A DNA stretch of 64,000 nt. Source: Capillidium heterosporum. Taxonomy: Eukaryota; Entomophthoromycota; Entomophthoromycetes; Entomophthorales; Capillidiaceae. The stretch lies in the NCBI GenBank assembly GCA_016630905.1, contig WBMQ01000003.1:1612001-1676000 (forward strand), given 5' to 3'. This document shows positions 61,324 to 64,000 of the stretch, one piece after another. Every line of letters starts with the position of its first letter. Within the stretch, counting starts at the first letter, position 1. Position numbers and translations under genes: made by a program. A model generated the notes under the pieces. The model saw only the letters and a program-made list of their open reading frames with translations. It was not told the origin of the DNA and did not search any database.

Positions 61324-62667
61324 TTAAAACTTGACAATACTAGCTGGGTCCAAACTTTGGTAACAGATATCGTAAACCTTGGTAAACAGTGGGAACCTAA
61401 ATACAAAAGAAATTAAAATCAAACGTCCAATTTGGAAAAAATACCTATCGGTATGACCCTTATGCTGTAAGAACTGGTTGACCTCTTTAGAAGTGATAGT
61501 CCCTTGCAACTTCTGACCGTTCAACAACTCGACTTCCAACTCCTCAAACGACTACATCCCACAGCAAACTTTAAGCATCACATTTTCAACATAGAAACTT
61601 ACCTTGCCAGTCTTAACAAAGGCTTCAGCGACTCTACGGTTCCTACCCCCATAGCAAGTAGTCATGACGTCACCGATCCCACAGCTTTCCATAAAAGTAC
61701 TATCCTTGACATCCTTGAGGTAGGCCTTGGCAAAGTTCAACATCTCCATGAAACCTATACGGATAATGGCCGCTTTGGCGTTGGACCCTAGCTCTAATCC
61801 GTCGACAAGACCGGCGGCAATGGCCACGATGTTCTTCAAGGCACCACCGATCTCCACCCCAGCCTTATCTTGGACTAAGTTGACAAGTAGGTATTTGGTA
61901 TTAAACAAGTCCTTGAACAGCTGTCCGTTGCTTTGGTCACTATAGCCGATGGTCGTCTCACAGAACCGTTCGATGGCAATCTCGTCAGCAATGTTAGCTC
62001 CGGATAGGGTGCATACATCCAAGCCAAGCTTTTCCTGGATGAGTTCGGAGATTAAAGTTATACCATGGGCACCAACGTGTACACCCTAAATTTATGTTGG
62101 TTTTTATTGAAATACATAGATTGGTGAACTTACTTTGACTAGGGATATGGCCTTCGTACTCTTACTTACATGGCCGTTTATCTGGTCCAACAACGAATTG
62201 ATAAACTAAGATACAGGATTAAAATAGACGTACTTTCAAATAAAAAACTTGATGAGGTGTAACGAATATCAGGCAGGTGGCATCTTTAACTACTCCTACC
62301 AGGTCGGAACTAGCAACAACGTTCTTGGGTAGTTTTACACCTGGTAAATATCTAAAATGTAAAGTATATAAGCATTTAAAATTCATTTTTTAAAAGACCA
62401 ACTTGACATTCTCGTTGGTAGTATTGATAACCTCTGTCAACTTCTTACCATCGACTTGCTCCTCAAAGACCCAGATCTTGACCTGGTTGTCGACTCCTTT
62501 CAAGTTCAAGACGTTGTTGCCTACCACCTTGGCAACCGTACTTCCCCTACGCAAAAAATACAAAATAAGAATCTATGCATTTGGCATCTAAATTAAATCT
62601 ATACTTACCAGTTGCCGGATCCTATTATACTCACTCTCTCCAAATTCAAATCCCGGGTATCTGCCAT
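61324..62667 (-). CDS. GPD1: NAD-dependent glycerol-3-phosphate dehydrogenase
   Basis: Reduces dihydroxyacetone phosphate to glycerol-3-phosphate, feeding glycerol and lipid synthesis and NADH balance. Seven exons (62667-62609, 62546-62403, 62351-62249, 62205-62134, 62085-61603, 61551-61445, 61396-61324) give 346 residues with every phase matching. Signatures: [16 protein letters not shown] (Rossmann loop), [18 protein letters not shown], the catalytic Lys region [17 protein letters not shown], the substrate segment [13 protein letters not shown], and [13 protein letters not shown]. No mitochondrial presequence or peroxisomal leader, so probably cytosolic. Two introns use the donors GTTGGT and GTTTTT, rarer than the usual GTAAGT/GTAAAT here. 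TATATAA lies 50-56 nt upstream of the start (62717-62723). Confidence 0.95.
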
Positions 62668-62716
62668 CTCAATATCGTAGGCTTATCAAGCGGTGAGTTA
62701 AGCAAGCTATATCCGT

Positions 62717-62723
62717 TTATATA
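62717..62723 (-). promoter_or_regulatory. TATA box of GPD1
   Basis: TATATAA on the minus strand 50-56 nt before the ATG at 62667. Confidence 0.45.
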
Positions 62724-62997
62724 GCTGTTTCTTATCTAATTCCTTATTAGGGGATGGCAACATGACGTAGCTTCTATTCGAAATTTGGAAAAGCATCGGC
62801 TTTGTTATTCAGATAGACATTTTGAGGGATGCAGAAAGTGGAATACTTTAGGTGTAAATCAAAAGCTATAGAAATGGTATGATATCTTTAAACAGTATAC
62901 CGATATTTATTCATTAAGTGTGCTGCATATATAGTACGACGTCGTAGTAAAATTAAACTACATCTAGAGGCAATTCAAGTATTGCAGAAATATGAAC

Positions 62998-64000
62998 TTA
63001 GAGGGAATTGTAGATGGCGAGATCCTTCTCGTTAAAGGAGGTAGCATGTTCGGTTACCGACCGGTGGATCAGCTGCTTGATGTGGTCCTGCTTGCCCTGA
63101 ACCGATGGGTGCTGGTTCTGGATGAGGAAGGCCAGGCAATTGTAGACGCTGGAAAGTTCCTGGAAGTCGTGCTCCAAGGGCAGCGAGTTGATCAACACGG
63201 GAACAATCTAGTAAAAAATTAACATTTGTAAAAATAGTAAAAGCACCTCGTCGATGGGGCAGGCAGCAGGAGTACGGAGGATCATACGGGATACAGCACC
63301 ACAGGCGTTGTCTCTAGCCATGCTAGAAGGCTGGTTGAAGAAGGGAGACAAACCACTGAGGATCTTAGAGTAGTACCTGCTGATGTCAATCGTAGTGCAC
63401 TGGGAAAGTACACCTACGGCGTAAGCAGCGTTACTACGGACCAGAACGGAGCTGTCAGATAGAGCAGGTACAAGTAGATTGAGCATATCGTTGGTAAACT
63501 CAGTGACCTTGGCCCTCCAAACCGGTGATGATATCGCCGAAGACGGCAATGGGAATGTTGCGCTCGGTCTCGGTGTTCTCAGGCTTGTAACGCTTGCACA
63601 AGGCGGGGACAAACTTGCGAGCATACTCGACAAAGTTGGGGCCAATTTCTTTACACAAAACACCAACAACATCGGCGGCACTGCTCATCAAAGTGAATTC
63701 TTGACCAGCTAGCTCCTCACCCTCGTCGTCTTCTTCACCCATGATCATACAGTTGAGCTCCTTCTTCAATGTGGCAAGCAAGTGGTTGCACAAAGCAGGC
63801 AGGTACTTCTCAACAGTGAGAGGACCGACCTTCGATAGCATCTCTTCGATGCCGAAGAAGGCACCGGTGACGACTTCGACTTCCGACTCTTCGGAGATGT
63901 TCTTGAGGGTGAGGGGCATGACGAGGTCGACAAGAGCCAGAACTTCGGTGGGCAGGGCCTTCTTCTGGCCTTCCTTGTTAAGAACCGAGTTGAGGGTGCA
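62998..64000 (-). CDS. Importin-4/Kap123-type karyopherin, C-terminal part
   Basis: The 3' portion of a HEAT-repeat nuclear import receptor of the importin-4/Kap123 class, which carries ribosomal proteins and histones through the nuclear pore. Frame and motifs run from the right edge: VTGAFFGIEEMLSKVG, an acidic EEDDEGEE loop, TERNIPIAVFGDIITGL, then SSVLVRSNAAYAVGVL and MARDNACGAVSRMI. A 39-nt intron (63246-63208) precedes the last exon, ending YNSL. The frame ends at TGA 63502-63500 just after GLEGQGH and must move +1 to continue as EFTNDMLNLLVPAL. With that change the spacing to the next HEAT repeat is the same as I recall for importin-4. The N-terminus lies beyond the window. Confidence 0.85.

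Overview
This 64-kb window looks like nuclear DNA from a fungus. It is AT-rich, its spliced genes carry very short introns (mostly 37-52 nt, GT...AG), and it holds RTT109, a fungal-type histone acetyltransferase, alongside ordinary mitochondrial and cytosolic housekeeping genes. It also encodes a HAUS1-type augmin subunit and a DONSON-like replication protein, both absent from Saccharomyces cerevisiae, so a Saccharomyces-type yeast is unlikely. I cannot place the lineage more precisely. No tRNA, rRNA, CRISPR array or transposase was recognised.

Left third (1-26.2 kb). Two nearly identical 6.3-kb arms (1600-7911 and 19915-26226) lie in inverted orientation around a 12-kb segment. Each arm carries RTT109, a fragmented multi-exon gene whose long last exon encodes a Ser/Asn/Pro-rich acidic protein, and a short module that looks decayed. 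The segment between them carries THI4 (thiazole synthase) and a long TRM732/THADA-family gene. Recombination between the arms would invert THI4-TRM732. The repeat continues into the inner segment as strongly diverged 'wings', and a third diverged copy of part of a wing lies at about 26.7-27.4 kb.

Middle (26.2-51 kb). After about 5 kb without a recognisable gene come a pseudokinase, mitochondrial malate dehydrogenase and an 11-exon mitochondrial aconitase. Then follow two duplicated pairs of small secreted proteins (Gln/Pro-rich, then Cys-rich) and a homeodomain protein. Malate dehydrogenase and aconitase are neighbouring TCA-cycle genes that converge tail to tail.

Right part (51-64 kb). A poorly resolved small gene is followed by a second pseudokinase with a His-rich insert, DONSON, HAUS1, glycerol-3-phosphate dehydrogenase, and the 3' part of an importin-4/Kap123-type karyopherin that runs off the end. 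All but the small gene are on the minus strand.

The most striking feature runs across genes. At least six places in four otherwise well-formed genes (TRM732 three times, aconitase, HAUS1, importin) need a +1 frame change to continue, and each lies at or just before an in-frame stop codon. Two further single-base differences between the repeat arms behave the same way. Either this organism shifts frame at stop codons, or the assembly carries single-base insertions. The sequence alone does not decide, but the always-+1 direction and the nearness of a stop every time deserve attention.
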